From the NCBI RefSeq assembly GCF_900547735.1, contig NZ_URHZ01000004.1, positions 1 to 64,000 on the forward strand: 64,000 nt of DNA, written 5' to 3'. The DNA comes from an uncultured Clostridium sp. (GTDB lineage: Bacteria > Bacillota > Clostridia > Lachnospirales > Lachnospiraceae). Under the pieces are notes generated by a model that was not told where the DNA came from, ran no database searches, and was given only the letters and a program-made list of their open reading frames with translations. Made by a program: the position numbers and the translations under genes. The number at the start of each line of letters is the position of its first letter. Positions within the stretch are counted from its first letter, which is position 1. Positions 42,287 to 50,939 of this stretch are shown here, piece after piece.

Positions 42287-43123
42287 TCAGCGCTCCGCCC
42301 GCCTGCAAAGCTGATAGATATCGTCTCTCCGGTTTTCCAGGGTAAATACCTGTTTTCTTACCTTGTCCAGATAATCCAGGTCAATCTCAGCTGTGATGAC
42401 GCAGGGGTGGTCGGGAGCCTTGGCAATGACGTTTCCCCACGGATCCACGACCAGTGATTTTGCGTAGGCCTGGAACTTCGGCTTGATGCCGTACTGGCCG
42501 GGAGCAATTACATAGCAGCCGTTCTCGATTGCCCGGGTGCGGAGAATGGTCTCCCAGTGATCTTTGCCGGTATTCAGGGTAAAATCGGCCGGCACAAACA
42601 GTATCTGCGCACCCTCTAAGGCCATCAGGCGGTACATTTCACAGAACCGCATGTCATAACAGATGGAAAGACCCCAGTGGCCTGTCTCTTTCGTATCCAC
42701 GGTTACAATTTCCTTCCCCGGACAGATGCGGTCCGATTCCCGGACCGTGGGGCCGTTTTTAATTACGACATCAAAGGGGTGCATCTTGTGGTATTTGGCT
42801 TTCAGTTCCCCGTCCGGCCCGATTACCATCGTGCAGTTATACGGCCGTGGATCGCCTGGATTCTTTTCGTAAATGCTTCCGCAGTGGAGCCAGACGTGAT
42901 GTTTCTTTGCCAGGGCCGAAAGGGTGAGGAATGTCTTTCCTCCGGGAATTTCTTCCGCGTATTTTGCACTCTCGTCGCCCACGTAGTTTACATTTTCCGG
43001 CATTGCTATCAGGGCGGCATTTTTAGAGGCGGCCTCTTCGATAAAGGCCGTCAGAGTTTTCAGGTTCTGGTCAACGTCATTGCCGGAATCCATCTGGACG
43101 ACGGCGGCTGTAAATTTATTCAT
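42287..43123 (-). CDS. carbon-nitrogen hydrolase, copy C (divergent)
   Basis: 278-aa nitrilase-superfamily amidase with Glu43 (MPENVNYVG), Lys113 (YHKMHPFDV) and Cys155 (LSICYDMRF). It is clearly divergent from copies A and B and closer in pattern to the Nit1/Nit2 or deaminated-glutathione amidase group (MPENVNYVG, HKMHPFDV). GAAGGAG precedes the ATG. It lies 14 bases after the creatininase-family gene and probably forms one operon with it and the GltS-type carrier. Confidence 0.92.
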   Translation of the reverse strand: MNKFTAAVVQMDSGNDVDQNLKTLTAFIEEAASKNAALIAMPENVNYVGDESAKYAEEIPGGKTFLTLSALAKKHHVWLHCGSIYEKNPGDPRPYNCTMVIGPDGELKAKYHKMHPFDVVIKNGPTVRESDRICPGKEIVTVDTKETGHWGLSICYDMRFCEMYRLMALEGAQILFVPADFTLNTGKDHWETILRTRAIENGCYVIAPGQYGIKPKFQAYAKSLVVDPWGNVIAKAPDHPCVITAEIDLDYLDKVRKQVFTLENRRDDIYQLCRRAER

Positions 43124-43136
43124 GTATTTTCTCCTT

Positions 43137-43889
43137 CTAAGATGGCTGGCCGCTAAACTCGTTCTTCATAAAGGCGACAATCCTGTCAACGCATTTGGCG
43201 ACGATGGCTTCGCCCTTTTCCCTGGTTCCGATTGTAGCGTCTCCGAGGATTCCGTTCGGCGTCTTGTCCATGAACTCCGTGTAAGTGACGATATCCGGGT
43301 ATTTTGTGTATTCCTCCGGCATTTTAATGCACTCTGTTTTGGTCAGATCCACATATTCCGGGTGGAGATAGAGCATTACCGAGGTGCCGCATTCACTGGC
43401 ATGTCCGTGCGCCATCCATCCCGTGTTTTCGCAGATTCCAACCGAGTTTGGCTGGGTGAATCTCCACCAGTCAATCTGGGCGCAGGTGATTGCGGATGAG
43501 CGCTGGTATTCCCTGCAAAGCTGGCTGATAATCGGCACGTTGCCGGCGTGCATGTTGATGAACATAAAGTTCTTAAAACCCCAGTGTACTAAGGAGTCCA
43601 TAATGTCCCGCATCATCAGGTAATAGGTCTGCGGCATAATCTTGATTGTTCCCGGGAACCCATAGAGAGCGGCCGATTCGCCCACCTCGATAAACGGTCC
43701 TATCATCGCGTTCGTCTTTTCCGCCACCATTTCGCAGATCGCCTTTGAAACGATGGAATCAGAACCGAGCGGAAGCTGCGGGCCGTAGACCTCGATTGCG
43801 CCGGCAGGAATGATAACCGTATCACAGCCGGCTTTCCTTTCTACAAATTCGGTCCAGCTCATTTCTTTTATCCAGTTTGTATTTTTCAT
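43137..43889 (-). CDS. creatininase-family amidohydrolase, second copy
   Basis: 250-aa protein with IPAGAIEVYGPQLPLGSD, FINMHAGN and HASECGTS. As in the first copy (15248), Glu33 and Asp44 are kept while the usual metal-binding His two residues after the Glu is Tyr35. Overall similarity to the first copy is moderate, so this is an old paralogue or a separately acquired relative. GAGGAG precedes the ATG. It sits between the transporter and the C-N hydrolase genes, mirroring the arrangement of the sigma-54 operon. Confidence 0.82.
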   Translation of the reverse strand: MKNTNWIKEMSWTEFVERKAGCDTVIIPAGAIEVYGPQLPLGSDSIVSKAICEMVAEKTNAMIGPFIEVGESAALYGFPGTIKIMPQTYYLMMRDIMDSLVHWGFKNFMFINMHAGNVPIISQLCREYQRSSAITCAQIDWWRFTQPNSVGICENTGWMAHGHASECGTSVMLYLHPEYVDLTKTECIKMPEEYTKYPDIVTYTEFMDKTPNGILGDATIGTREKGEAIVAKCVDRIVAFMKNEFSGQPS

Positions 43890-43928
43890 ATTTTTCTCCT
43901 CATTTAATTCAATTATTGAACTGTTGTT

Positions 43929-45275
43929 TTATACGGTCTTATTCCTGTATTTTTTTCCGAAAAAGATTCCGGCTCCCAGAAGTATCAGCAGAAGTCCCCA
44001 GCTCCACAGGTATACAAACATCGGGCGGGTCATAATCAGCGCGATAAATACGAGCGTATACTGAAGCTGGTAGGTGTAGCCCAGGGTACTGGAGGAAGTA
44101 ATGTTCGTAGCCGCATTCGTCTGGAAATCGGGATCGACTACTTTTAACAGCAGCAGGCCGGTAGCCAGGACTCCGCAGCACTGTCCGAAGAGCCCCACCG
44201 ATGTCTCAAAACAGTCGTCCTTCGGAAGGATCCATTTTGCCAGGATAAAACTTGCAAAATAGGTAACTGCGGCGACCGCGAGGCCAACCACGATAAGCGG
44301 TACCGCATAGGTTGTGAAAACGCTGATGCTGGTCGTTGCAAGGGCGGCGGCTATCATGTACTCCAGGGCGCTTCCCGAGATTCTCACGACGGTTTTGCGG
44401 TCTATCATATCGTTAACCCTTCTCGCGTTCTGTGTCATCAGGCAGAAGATTGCGCTGAAGATCAGGCAGCAGGCAAACAGAGGAAGATTCTTGAAAAACG
44501 GATTGATTTTTATCAGTCCCGTCCTCACGATGTGGCCGCATAAGATGATAAAACCGACCAGCATGACCTGGGAGCCAAGGGGATCGAGCGCTGCGGAGGA
44601 TGTCACCGCATTGCCGATGGAAGGCCGTTCACCCTCCGGATAAAATCCCGTCAGCATGCTTTCCGGCATCTCTTCGCGTTTCATTTTTACCTTTGTTATG
44701 CCCTTCTGAGCCGCCCTGTTGATTTGGAACATTCCGCAGATGACACCGGTCAGAAGTCCGATTGTGGCAAAGGTGGCGCCCACCTGTGCGCCGGACGCCA
44801 TGTAGCCCGCGTCGTCAAAGATAGTTCCTCCTGCAATTGCCATGGAATGTCCCCCGTAAAATCCCAGAACAGGCAGGATTCCAAAGCCGAATTTCAGGTC
44901 TGCAAAGACGAGGCCCAGCAGGAAGGTGACGGTCAAACCGGCGATAATCTGCATCTGATGGATTGTTCCGGCTAAAAAATAAGTCTGCATTGCTTCCCCG
45001 GACACCTTTTCCAGCTTAAGTCCCAGGAAGGAACAACTGAAAACGATGGCGCTCAGCACACCCGCCCACTGTCCGATGGATGATGAAAATGAAAAGCACA
45101 CCGGAGAAAATTTCCCCAGGACCTGAGGCCCGAGGAGCAGTCCTAAAATCCCTGCTATCAATGAAACCGGGATATAATATATCTGTAAAAATTTAATTTT
45201 TCTTCTCAGCCAAGCCCCCGCTACGAGAAGAATACTGATCATTGAAAAGTCAATTAAAACATCTGTCAGCGTCAT
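43929..45275 (-). CDS. GltS-type sodium/carboxylate symporter
   Basis: 448-aa membrane protein with about 12 helices. The sodium:glutamate symporter pattern is visible (VLGFYGGHSMAIAGGTIFDDAGY, and TTSISVFTTYAVPLIVVG in the second half). The central loop (REEMPESMLTGFYPEGE) is hydrophilic. The substrate is probably a glutamate-like or other amino-dicarboxylate molecule. It is first of the minus-strand cluster, behind a strong sigma-A promoter; AAAGGAG precedes the ATG. Confidence 0.86.
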   Translation of the reverse strand: MTLTDVLIDFSMISILLVAGAWLRRKIKFLQIYYIPVSLIAGILGLLLGPQVLGKFSPVCFSFSSSIGQWAGVLSAIVFSCSFLGLKLEKVSGEAMQTYFLAGTIHQMQIIAGLTVTFLLGLVFADLKFGFGILPVLGFYGGHSMAIAGGTIFDDAGYMASGAQVGATFATIGLLTGVICGMFQINRAAQKGITKVKMKREEMPESMLTGFYPEGERPSIGNAVTSSAALDPLGSQVMLVGFIILCGHIVRTGLIKINPFFKNLPLFACCLIFSAIFCLMTQNARRVNDMIDRKTVVRISGSALEYMIAAALATTSISVFTTYAVPLIVVGLAVAAVTYFASFILAKWILPKDDCFETSVGLFGQCCGVLATGLLLLKVVDPDFQTNAATNITSSSTLGYTYQLQYTLVFIALIMTRPMFVYLWSWGLLLILLGAGIFFGKKYRNKTV

Positions 45276-45434
45276 ACCTATCTCCTTTACGTATCATACT
45301 TTACCGGAATTAATCCGGTATTCCCCATGATTCCTTACGTTCACTTTGAATTTTGTTCCCCTTATGATTTTGTTTGATTACCTCCTTAAGGCAAAATGTT
45401 CTGCGCAGTACACTTTGTATTATTTAATACATAA

Positions 45435-45463
45435 AGTATAATCTACTACTTTTTCGCTGTCAA
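45435..45463 (-). promoter_or_regulatory. sigma-A promoter of the GltS-type / creatininase / C-N hydrolase operon
   Basis: On the minus strand TTGACA (45463-45458) and TATACT (45440-45435) with a 17-bp spacer. The leader is about 155 nt. Confidence 0.75.
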
Positions 45464-45650
45464 TTGTGCTTCATGCCGAAAGTCGATTGAAATTTTTGTC
45501 GAAAATAGCCAGCTCCGCCATAGTTTCTTTTGAATTTCGTCCTTTTATACAATAACGATTCCCGGTAAAGGAGAAAACAGGCTTGTAATCCGGCACTTTT
45601 TACAACAGAGTACAATAAATCTATTTTTTTCCACCCGCTGCAGTCTGTCT

Positions 45651-45668
45651 CACGGAGTGAACAGTAAC
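45651..45668 (+). repeat. end fragment of interspersed repeat family 1
   Basis: CACGGAGTGAACAGTAAC equals the right end of the full copy at 2181-2392. No left end is near. Confidence 0.6.
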
Positions 45669-45694
45669 AAATTCTGAGAACGTTCCGTCAAATT

Positions 45695-45739
45695 AAAAAC
45701 TCCCGCATACCACATAAAAATGAGAGTGGTATGCAGGAG
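45695..45739 (-). terminator. intrinsic terminator of the LysR gene
   Basis: CTCCTGCATACCAC pairs with GTGGTATGCGGGAG on the minus strand (45739-45700, one wobble pair), followed by TTTTT (45699-45695). Confidence 0.85.
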
Positions 45740-45756
45740 ATCGCTGTGCTGCTGTT

Positions 45757-46626
45757 TTACAGTAAAGAGAATTTCATAAATTCTTCGATATATGGCTCCA
45801 GTTCTTTCGCCCGTTTCGGGGAATAGATGAGAAAGCCCTCTTCACGCGGACCTTTTTCGGATTCCGCGTACGGTATTTCGATGAGCTGCCCCGATTCCAG
45901 GAGGGAAGAGGCAATCCGGGAGGGGAGGAAACCAACGCCGAGGCCGCCGAGGAGCATGTTCAGGAACAGGAAAATACGGTCGGCCTGATAGGGGTAAATT
46001 CTGGTGCGGTAGGTCAGATCCAGCCAGGCGCAGAAGCTGTGGCTCCAGCGCATATCGATGAAGGGAAACTGTCCGGCCGTCTCGGGGGTAAAGCAGGGGC
46101 AGGGCAGTTCCAGCAGGGGGCTGGCGACAAGAATATAGCGGCTGGACCAGAGCGTTCTGGTTTCCAGGAGCCTGTGCTGCGGGGCTTCAATCGTGACGCC
46201 GAGATCGATGACGGAATCGATAACATTATTTGTAATTGCCATAGAATGCTCGCAGACAAGTTTCAGGGCGGTACGCGGGTGGTTACTGTGCATGACGCCG
46301 AGGAAGGGCTTCAGCGGAAACTGCCAGACGGAGTCCGGGGCGCCCAGCGTCAGAAAGGAATCATATTTTTCCGACAGATGAAACAGACGCTTGCTTTCTT
46401 CCTCAAGACCGGCAATACTTTCGGCGTATCTGAGGAAGAGATGTCCGCGGGCGGAGAGCTTGACGGAGGAGTTATTGCGGTCAAAAAGAGTGCATCCCAG
46501 CTCGTTTTCCAGGGATTTGATCCGGGAAGTGACGGCTGACTGGGAAATGTACAGCAGTTCCGCCGTCCGGCTGAAATTTTTTTCTCTTGCCACATACAGG
46601 AATGTTTTTATATCTTCTATATTCAC
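45757..46626 (-). CDS. LysR-family transcriptional regulator
   Basis: 289 aa. The N-terminal winged helix-turn-helix (VNIEDIKTFLYVAREKNFSRTAELLYISQSAVTSRIKSLENELG) is standard LysR. The effector domain (about 90-289) contains the usual two lobes. The GTG at 46626 is chosen because AGGAGG lies upstream and LysR proteins begin with this segment; an ATG at 46659 would add 11 atypical residues. It is divergent from the MFS-YfcC-M20 operon, which it probably controls. Confidence 0.93.
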   Translation of the reverse strand: MNIEDIKTFLYVAREKNFSRTAELLYISQSAVTSRIKSLENELGCTLFDRNNSSVKLSARGHLFLRYAESIAGLEEESKRLFHLSEKYDSFLTLGAPDSVWQFPLKPFLGVMHSNHPRTALKLVCEHSMAITNNVIDSVIDLGVTIEAPQHRLLETRTLWSSRYILVASPLLELPCPCFTPETAGQFPFIDMRWSHSFCAWLDLTYRTRIYPYQADRIFLFLNMLLGGLGVGFLPSRIASSLLESGQLIEIPYAESEKGPREEGFLIYSPKRAKELEPYIEEFMKFSLL

Positions 46627-46950
46627 TTTTATACTCCTCCTTAGTTCCGCAGTTTCCATATTATTCTGCAGTTATTACGATAAATTAAAGGTATCAACTT
46701 TCCTGCGTTAAGTCAATGAAAAGTTATAGAAAAAATTAATTACTGTTCACTAAATAATCAATTTTACATATAGCTGAAAAGGCATTATACTACAATTAAA
46801 GGCGGGAAATAAAATTAACAAAAAATTAACTTCAAAGATAATGTTACAATTCACTGCTGATATTTCAGGAAACGTATTGCCGTTGGCGGCACCGCGGTTT
46901 TCGGGGCTGTGAACCGTAACAGGATCACTTCAGTAGATAGGAGGCTGAAT
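46627..46950. other. divergent control region between lysR and the MFS operon
   Basis: AT-rich. A LysR-side promoter candidate on the minus strand is TTGACT (46716-46711) with TACCTT (46693-46688), spacer 17. TTACTGTTCAC at 46739 and GTGAACCGTAAC at 46909 resemble family-1 repeat ends, but the sequence between them is not similar to the family. Confidence 0.45.
46763..46791 (+). promoter_or_regulatory. sigma-A promoter of the MFS-YfcC-M20 operon
   Basis: TTTACA (46763-46768) and TATACT (46786-46791), spacer 17 bp, about 160 bp before the MFS start. Confidence 0.6.
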
Positions 46951-48183
46951 TTGACAGCGTACTCTAAAATGGGATACCGCAGAGTATCCGCAACCCGCCT
47001 GCTTATTTTTCATCTCGCCTTTGCCGTTATATCAAATTGCGTCAATCCCGTCACTCCGGCTCTTTTTCTGGAATTGGGAATGCCGGATTATATGTTTGGC
47101 GTCGCTTTTGCCGCCATGGCGGGTGCATCCTTTTTGTTTTCCCCGTTCTGGGGGAAGATGTGCCGGCGCATAGGAAGCACAAAAGTGTTTGCATTGGGAA
47201 TATTGCTGCATGCCGTTGCACAGAGTTTCTTCAGCATTTCGGTGACCCAGACGGGCATTGTCGTCTGGAGAATGCTGGCCGGGGTGGCCTGCTCCGCCAG
47301 TACGATAAGTACGATGTCCTATCTGATGGACGTGACGGAGGAAGAGAACAGGTACCGTTTCATGCTGTATCATTCCGCCATTGCCACCATCGGCTGCGCG
47401 GTTGGTTATTCCATCGGGGGAATGATTGGCACTTTTTCAATTATGCTGGTATTCAGGCTTCAGGTTACGGCAATGCTTGTATCCTTCGCCGCAATCTGTT
47501 TTACCTTAAGGGATCCGGAACGGCCCGGGACCCCGGCGGAGCAGCCTGGTAAGGGAAAAGAAAAGGCCGGGACCCTGCGGCTGTCTTCCCTGATATTCCT
47601 TACGGCCGTCTTCCTGTCCAGCTTTGCCACAACCGCTTACGATAATGCCTATAATTATTACGTGAAGGCGGCGCTCAATCTGCCAAATTACTACAACGGC
47701 CTGATCCGGGCCGGAATCGGAGTGATTGCGCTGGTGGTGGATTTTACGGTTGGACTCTGGATGATACGGAAGACAAATTCCAGAAAGACAATCATACCCG
47801 TTCTGATTTTATGCGCAGTCACGTCGGGCATGGTTCCCTTTATCAAAAATGTATCATTTTACATAATGGGTAACTTTATTTTTTACGCATTCAATTCCCT
47901 GTACGTTCCAATGCAGCAGGCGCTTGTGACGGACGAGGGAGCTTCCGGGGACAGCGGGACAATAGCGGGGCTGTTTACATCATTTTTGTTTGGCGGGAAA
48001 GTACTGGGTGCGCTTTTTGCAGGTTTTATTTACAGCATGGGGAATAAGCTGCCGTTTTTTATGGCTTCGGGATTCTTCCTTCTGTCGGCGGCATTTGCCG
48101 TAATCAATTACCGGCAGACATGCCGTAAAAATAAAGATACAGGCAGTTTTATCAGCAAGTACAGGGAAAGGAGAGGTTATTAA
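46951..48183 (+). CDS. major facilitator superfamily transporter
   Basis: 410-aa carrier with 12 predicted helices in two bundles. The loop between helices 2 and 3 (GKMCRRIGSTKV) is the MFS motif A. The substrate is unknown. The start TTG at 46951 is chosen because AGGAGG lies six bases before it; a GTG at 46909 would add 14 residues without a ribosome site. Neighbours handle acylated amino acids or peptides, so an amino acid derivative is plausible. Confidence 0.88.
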   Translation: MTAYSKMGYRRVSATRLLIFHLAFAVISNCVNPVTPALFLELGMPDYMFGVAFAAMAGASFLFSPFWGKMCRRIGSTKVFALGILLHAVAQSFFSISVTQTGIVVWRMLAGVACSASTISTMSYLMDVTEEENRYRFMLYHSAIATIGCAVGYSIGGMIGTFSIMLVFRLQVTAMLVSFAAICFTLRDPERPGTPAEQPGKGKEKAGTLRLSSLIFLTAVFLSSFATTAYDNAYNYYVKAALNLPNYYNGLIRAGIGVIALVVDFTVGLWMIRKTNSRKTIIPVLILCAVTSGMVPFIKNVSFYIMGNFIFYAFNSLYVPMQQALVTDEGASGDSGTIAGLFTSFLFGGKVLGALFAGFIYSMGNKLPFFMASGFFLLSAAFAVINYRQTCRKNKDTGSFISKYRERRGY

Positions 48184-48244
48184 AAAAAGAAAGTAATCAG
48201 GGGCAGACAGGTAAAATTTCGTATGAGAAAAGAAAGGGGAAACT

Positions 48245-49654
48245 ATGAAAGAGAAAAAGGAGAAGAAGTTCAAACTGAAAGCGCCGAATCCGGTCATTAT
48301 ACTTGTGGTAATCATATTATTGAGTGCAATTGCCACCTATGTCGTGCCGGCGGGCGTATTTGAGAGGGTGGAGGATGTCGTCACGGGGCGCATGGTTGTA
48401 GATCCCATGACGTTCCACTACGTAACACAAAATCCGGTTAAGCCGTTCGACATTTTTATGTCCCTGACACTGGGACTCCAAAAATCGGGAGATGTCATCT
48501 TTTTCCTGCTCATTATCGGCGGAGCCTTCGGCGTCATGGATGCGACGGGAGCGATCAAGACCGGTATGGGTAATATGGTACGCAAAATGTCGGGAAAAGA
48601 AATTCTGCTGATTCCGGTCTGTATGACGGTGTTTGGCCTGGGTTCCTGCTTTGCGGCCAACTTTGAAGAGTTTCTGGCCTTTGTGCCTCTTGTAATTGCC
48701 GTATGCCTGGCAATGGGATTTGACTCGATCACCGCCATTGGAATGGTTTACGGCGCGGCCGGAGCCGGTTACGCCGGAGGATGTACGAATCCGTTTACCG
48801 TAGGCGTGGCTCAGGGTATTGCCGGCCTTCCGATGTTTTCGGGTTTTGGGCTCAGGATGGCTGCTTTTATCGCCCTGCTGGCGGTCAGCATCGCCTATGT
48901 GACCTGGTACGGAATGCGGGTCAGAAAAAATCCGGAGCGCAGCGATATGTACGGCGTGGACATGGGGGAACAGATCAGCATTGACGTCAATGATATCCCG
49001 ACGCTGACCACCCGCCATAAACTTGTTCTGCTCACCTTTGTCGGCGGAATCGCGGCACTGATTGTCGGCGTTATCAAGTTTGGTTTTTATATTGATGAGC
49101 TGGCCGCTATTTTCCTGATTGTTGCAATACTTTCCGGAATTTTCGGAGGTTTGAGGCCGGGACAGATTGCGGATGAATTCATAAAAGGATGCGGAAACCT
49201 GCTTTATGCATGTCTGATGATCGGCCTCTGCAGCGCGGCTACGCTGATTCTGCAGAATGCAAGCATACTCGACACAATCATTAACTTCCTGGCCGGGCTT
49301 TTAAGGGGACTTCCCGCAAGTCTCAGCGCCTGCGGCATGTTTATTGTCCAGGATATCATCAATGTATTGATTCCTTCCGGTTCCGGCCAGGCGGCGGTTA
49401 CAATGCCAATCATGGCTCCTCTGGCGGATCTGATCGGCGTAACGCGTCAGACGGCGGTACTGGCATTCCAGTTCGGAGATTCTTTCACCAATATCGTGGC
49501 GCCGACCTGCGGTACCATCATGGCGGCTCTGGCAATGGGAAAGATTTCTTTTGGAAAATGGATTAAATTCATGGCTCCCATGTTCTTTATGTGGTGGGCG
49601 GTTGCTTTTGTATTTCTGATTTATGCGGCAACGGTTGGTTATGGGCCGTTTTAA
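48245..49654 (+). CDS. YfcC-family ion-coupled transporter
   Basis: 469-aa membrane protein with about 12 helices of the YfcC/DcuC-like group in the ion-transporter superfamily: IIGGAFGVMDATGAIKTG, GSCFAANFEEFLAFVPL, and QDIINVLIPSGSGQAAVTMPIMAPLADLIGVTRQTAVLAFQFGD near the C-terminus. Members often sit beside peptidase or deiminase genes and probably carry amino acids or peptides, consistent with the M20 gene that follows. GAAAGGGGAAACT precedes the ATG. Confidence 0.88.
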   Translation: MKEKKEKKFKLKAPNPVIILVVIILLSAIATYVVPAGVFERVEDVVTGRMVVDPMTFHYVTQNPVKPFDIFMSLTLGLQKSGDVIFFLLIIGGAFGVMDATGAIKTGMGNMVRKMSGKEILLIPVCMTVFGLGSCFAANFEEFLAFVPLVIAVCLAMGFDSITAIGMVYGAAGAGYAGGCTNPFTVGVAQGIAGLPMFSGFGLRMAAFIALLAVSIAYVTWYGMRVRKNPERSDMYGVDMGEQISIDVNDIPTLTTRHKLVLLTFVGGIAALIVGVIKFGFYIDELAAIFLIVAILSGIFGGLRPGQIADEFIKGCGNLLYACLMIGLCSAATLILQNASILDTIINFLAGLLRGLPASLSACGMFIVQDIINVLIPSGSGQAAVTMPIMAPLADLIGVTRQTAVLAFQFGDSFTNIVAPTCGTIMAALAMGKISFGKWIKFMAPMFFMWWAVAFVFLIYAATVGYGPF

Positions 49655-49718
49655 TGCGTTCTAATGAAAAAACAGGAAAGATACATACAGGAAAGATACA
49701 TGAAGGAGGAATTACCTG

Positions 49719-50921
49719 ATGAAGATAGATTTTCGCCATGAGGCGCAGGAGATATCGGAGGAGATCGTCGGCTGGCGCAGAGACCTGCATAAAATCCCTG
49801 AGATTGGCCTGGTTCTTCCGCAGACGGTCCGCTATGTAAAAGAACGTCTGGAAGAGATGGGAATTGCTTACCGGACTTATGAAGGCCACTCCGGCATCAC
49901 GGTGGATATCGGGAGAGGCGGAGGCAGGGCAATTGCAATCCGGGCCGATATGGACGGTCTGCCGATGAGGGAGGAGACAGGTCTTCCATTTACATCCACT
50001 AATGAAAACATGCATGCCTGCGGCCATGACGCCCATACGGCGATTCTGTTGGGCACGGCAAAAATGCTGAAGTCCCATGAGGAAATGATACCGGGCCTTG
50101 TCAGGCTTATCTTCCAGCCGGGGGAAGAATTCCCGGGCGGGGCCGAACCCATGGTAAAGGACGGCGTGCTGGAAAATCCGAAGATGGATTATATACTGGC
50201 TCTGCATGTGTCGAATAAGGGGAACGATTACATAAACGGGGACGTGGTAGTGAGCTATGAGAACACCAGCGCGTCCGATGAACAGCTCTATCTGACCATA
50301 AAAGGAAAGGGCGGCCACGGAGCCAGCCCGGATCTGTGCATTGATCCCATCGCCATTGCCACCCTGGTGATCAATAACCTGCAGTATATTATCAGCCGCG
50401 AGGTATCGCCATTCAACTCTTCCGTGCTTACTATTGCAACCGTAAGGGCAGGCAATGGGGCAAATAATATTATTCCCGATACGGCCGAGGTAATCGGCAC
50501 GGTGAGAAATGTGGATTTGGAGTCCAGGAATTATGTAATCACGCGGATCCGGGAGATTGTGGATCACACGGTGAAGGCCATGAGAGGAGATTACGACCTG
50601 GAATTTAAGTATCCCTATCCTCCTCTTGTCAATGACAGGAGAGTAGTGGAGCGTTTTCTGGATGTGGCCGGCCGGGTGCTGGGGGAAGGCCATACCCATA
50701 TTATGACCCGTCCGGAGATGGGCGGGGAGGATGCGGCATTTTTCTTCCAGAAAGTTCCGGGGTGCTATTTTTACCTGCAGTGTCCGATGAAAAGCGAGAT
50801 CGACGGTAGGGCGTACGGGGTCCACAATTCGCGGTTCCGCCTGGATGAGACGGTCCTGTTTCTGGGGGCGGCCCTGTTTGCGGAGACGGCGTTTGAACTG
50901 CTGGAGGATGAGGCCGGATAA
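49719..50921 (+). CDS. M20-family metallopeptidase/amidohydrolase
   Basis: 400-aa zinc aminoacylase or peptidase of the M20D (hippurate hydrolase/IAA-amino acid hydrolase) group. Metal and catalytic motifs are IRADMDGLPM, ACGHDAHTAIL, QPGEEFPGG and a late ALHVSN. It probably deacylates an N-acyl amino acid imported by the carrier before it. GAAGGAGGAATTACC precedes the ATG. Confidence 0.93.
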   Translation: MKIDFRHEAQEISEEIVGWRRDLHKIPEIGLVLPQTVRYVKERLEEMGIAYRTYEGHSGITVDIGRGGGRAIAIRADMDGLPMREETGLPFTSTNENMHACGHDAHTAILLGTAKMLKSHEEMIPGLVRLIFQPGEEFPGGAEPMVKDGVLENPKMDYILALHVSNKGNDYINGDVVVSYENTSASDEQLYLTIKGKGGHGASPDLCIDPIAIATLVINNLQYIISREVSPFNSSVLTIATVRAGNGANNIIPDTAEVIGTVRNVDLESRNYVITRIREIVDHTVKAMRGDYDLEFKYPYPPLVNDRRVVERFLDVAGRVLGEGHTHIMTRPEMGGEDAAFFFQKVPGCYFYLQCPMKSEIDGRAYGVHNSRFRLDETVLFLGAALFAETAFELLEDEAG

Positions 50922-50939
50922 TGGCCGGGAAGGAGAGCT

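Larger units (their letters stand above)
45276..45694. other. control region upstream of the GltS-type operon
   Basis: Contains a sigma-A promoter on the minus strand (listed separately), a CTGCGCAG palindrome (about 45403-45410) in the transcribed leader, and a short repeat end at 45651-45668. No gene is seen. Confidence 0.5.

Noticed and set aside
46739..46920. Possible complete family-1 repeat between lysR and the MFS gene
   Set aside because: Both end sequences are present in inverted orientation, but the interior has no similarity to other copies and holds a normal promoter.
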